Below, in pieces: positions 62,350 to 64,000 of a stretch of DNA of 64,000 nt. The DNA lies in assembly GCA_020861185.1 (NCBI GenBank), contig JAJBSV010000008.1, forward strand, positions 124,001-188,000. The letters are read 5' to 3'. The number at the start of each line of letters is the position of its first letter. The first letter of the stretch is position 1. The notes beneath the pieces are model-generated. The model saw only the letters and a program-made list of their open reading frames with translations, searched no databases and had not been told where the DNA came from. Both the position numbers and the translations under genes were made by a program. This DNA comes from Ruminococcus sp. GTDB lineage: Bacteria; Bacillota; Clostridia; Oscillospirales; Ruminococcaceae.

Positions 62350-62931
62350 CTACTTTACCTCAAAAATTCTGATATTTTCATTCTGAACATCCACTTCCGA
62401 TAGCAAAATGTCTTTGATTTGTGCCGCTTGTGCACTTGTCAAGCCCTCAGACTTTACAACTATATTTGCGTTTTCTCCGTCAAGATAGCATACACAATCT
62501 TCAAAGCCTGCGGCGATAACCAGATTTTCGATTATTGTTTCGCTCTCAATAAGCGACGAAAGCGCTACGGCTTCCTCTGTGTAGGAGGAAAGCTCTTCAT
62601 CGGAAATGTCTCCGCCGTCGAGCATCATCTTAAGAGTTTCTACCGCCTCATCCCTTGATGTGAGCTTTTCGAGTCTTGCCTGTGCGAAGTAGTCATCCGA
62701 CGAATAGTCGACTACCTCGGTGCCGTTTACGTAAGTTATTTCACCGTAAACATCGCTCATATCAAGACTTGTAACGACATCGGTCGCTTTTAAGTCGGTG
62801 TTCGTGAGCTCGTAATTCGCATAGACGGCTATTCCCAGAAGCAGAACAAGACATGTGATGATTATCTGTCTCTTGGATACTCTTAGGTTAAATCTGATTT
62901 TTCTGTTTTTCTTTGCCATTGCAGTTGCCAT
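62350..62931 (-). CDS. spoIIIAH: Stage III sporulation protein AH
   Basis: TM N-terminus; DDYFAQARLEKLTSRDEAVETLKMML...LIESETIIENLVIAAGFEDCVCYLDGENANIVVKSEGLTSAQAAQIKDI. Confidence 0.93.
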   Translation of the reverse strand: MATAMAKKNRKIRFNLRVSKRQIIITCLVLLLGIAVYANYELTNTDLKATDVVTSLDMSDVYGEITYVNGTEVVDYSSDDYFAQARLEKLTSRDEAVETLKMMLDGGDISDEELSSYTEEAVALSSLIESETIIENLVIAAGFEDCVCYLDGENANIVVKSEGLTSAQAAQIKDILLSEVDVQNENIRIFEVK

Positions 62932-62943
62932 TGAAATCTCTCC

Positions 62944-63438
62944 TTAGTTGCTTTTTGCTACATAAACCTTGTTTGACGGTATATCCAAAACGGTAGAAAC
63001 CGCTTTTATGACCTGTTCCTGAATTACTGCCCTATCGCCTCCTGTACAGACTACAAGTACTCCGCTCACCTGCGGATTATCTATTCTTTCAATCAACGCC
63101 TCCTTATTCCCTATAATTACTGTTTCGGTTTTCGTTTCGAGCTCATCTTTCTCGATATCTGTTGTGTAGACATAAGAAGCAGAGCTTTCTATCGTCAGCA
63201 TGACCGTAACGTCACCTACGCCGTCAATCTTTGAAATAATCTCTTCGAGCTGAAGCTTGAGCTCTTCGGCATACTCTGAGCTTACGTCGGGAATAGTTTC
63301 CGAGTCGGACGTATCTTCATCATCGCTTTCAAAGCTGTTCAGTGCCAGAATGAGAATAACAGACAACACAGCTACTGCAAGATATATGATTTGTTTGCCG
63401 GTAAGCCTGAACTTTTCTTTAAGTCTGTCAAGAATCAT
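62944..63438 (-). CDS. spoIIIAG: Stage III sporulation protein AG
   Basis: LQLEEIISKIDGVGDVTVMLTIESSASYVYTTDIEKDE; PQVSGVLVVCTGGDRAVIQEQVIKAVSTVLDIPSNKVYVAK. Confidence 0.93.
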   Translation of the reverse strand: MILDRLKEKFRLTGKQIIYLAVAVLSVILILALNSFESDDEDTSDSETIPDVSSEYAEELKLQLEEIISKIDGVGDVTVMLTIESSASYVYTTDIEKDELETKTETVIIGNKEALIERIDNPQVSGVLVVCTGGDRAVIQEQVIKAVSTVLDIPSNKVYVAKSN

Positions 63439-63904
63439 TTACGTCCTCCGAAAAGCTGATATCAAGGGTTACTTCCCCGATTTTGTCACCGGTTACCTTG
63501 AGGATTTTGCTTTCGTACGCTTCACTGCTTCCCGGGATTGTCAGGCTTATTTTACTAATAGATATGCCGTTATCCTCGTCAATATTAGTTTCAACTGAGA
63601 TTTTTTCTACCGGTATGCCGTTCTCCTTATATATCAGAAGAATGCTGTCGGCAAGACGTTCCTCAAGCTCGCTTATAACCAAGTCGTTATAGCTGTAATC
63701 TGATTCGTAAAGCAAATCTGCGTCTATAGCCCCATCGAAGGTGAAATCAAGATTTAAAACCGCTCCGGCTATTGTGAGAGCCGTCAGAATTGAGATGACC
63801 GTTTTCATTTTCTGTTTGTAACTATCCGGGGTAAGCATCATGACGAGCATGTACACAAGTGACAATATGCATACTGTTAAGGTGATATTCTTTACAGACG
63901 TCAT
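63428..63904 (-). CDS. spoIIIAF: Stage III sporulation protein AF
   Basis: Two N-terminal TMs, MLTPDSYKQKMKTVISILTALTIAGAVLN; position between AG and AE. Confidence 0.88.
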   Translation of the reverse strand: MTSVKNITLTVCILSLVYMLVMMLTPDSYKQKMKTVISILTALTIAGAVLNLDFTFDGAIDADLLYESDYSYNDLVISELEERLADSILLIYKENGIPVEKISVETNIDEDNGISISKISLTIPGSSEAYESKILKVTGDKIGEVTLDISFSEDVNDS

Positions 63905-64000
63905 ACGTATGCCTCACTGCCTATAAGCATTATCATTCCGGTTGAAATCAGAAACATCAGGGCGTATATTATGAGTAGTGTTACGCCGAGAGAATATACA
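63901..64000 (-). CDS. spoIIIAE: Stage III sporulation protein AE, C-terminal fragment cut by window edge
   Basis: Open frame VYSLGVTLLIIYALMFLISTGMIMLIGSEAYV* with stop overlapping the spoIIIAF start; assigned by operon order. Confidence 0.65.
   Translation of the reverse strand, partial: VYSLGVTLLIIYALMFLISTGMIMLIGSEAYV

Overview
This 64 kb window looks like core chromosome from a spore-forming Clostridia-type Firmicute, probably Oscillospiraceae/Ruminococcaceae-like (an inference from gene content). I found no rRNA, tRNA, CRISPR, prophage or transposon. The + strand (about 0-46.6 kb) carries prfA(partial)-sua5-coaE-SLT-pepM18, spoIIGA-sigE-sigG-tyrS, a GH30 lipoprotein, galE, a tiny NPTTG-tailed acidic peptide, ylbF-mutS-mutL-miaA-HlyD-like-sepF-ylmH-divIVA-ileS-lspA-rluD, a split transketolase, yunB, ligA, gatCAB, yqfC-yqfD-phoH-ybeY-era-(yqzL-like)-recO-mutS2 and a Xer recombinase. 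An inserted - strand block holds an alpha/beta hydrolase, a DnaC/DnaI-like loader and a DnaD-domain protein. The - strand (about 46.7-64 kb) carries a Gly-rich small membrane protein, a P-loop ATPase of unknown function, manA, a U32 peptidase, mltG, DJ-1, recN-argR-nadK-tlyA-dxs-ispA-xseB-xseA-TsaD-like-nusB-Asp23 and spoIIIAH-AG-AF-AE(partial). The best second-look items are mostly regulatory or small-ORF signals. They are a ~20-bp hairpin enclosing the sigG ribosome-binding site, a spoIIG-type long-spacer promoter with a Spo0A-box-like site, and a Gly-rich small membrane protein whose promoter region has four copies of a heptamer. Others are a 77-aa sortase-signal-like acidic peptide, an unlisted YqzL-like 46-aa ORF between era and recO, and a perfect palindrome on the -10 of the dnaD promoter. 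I do not see a convincing multi-gene novel system.
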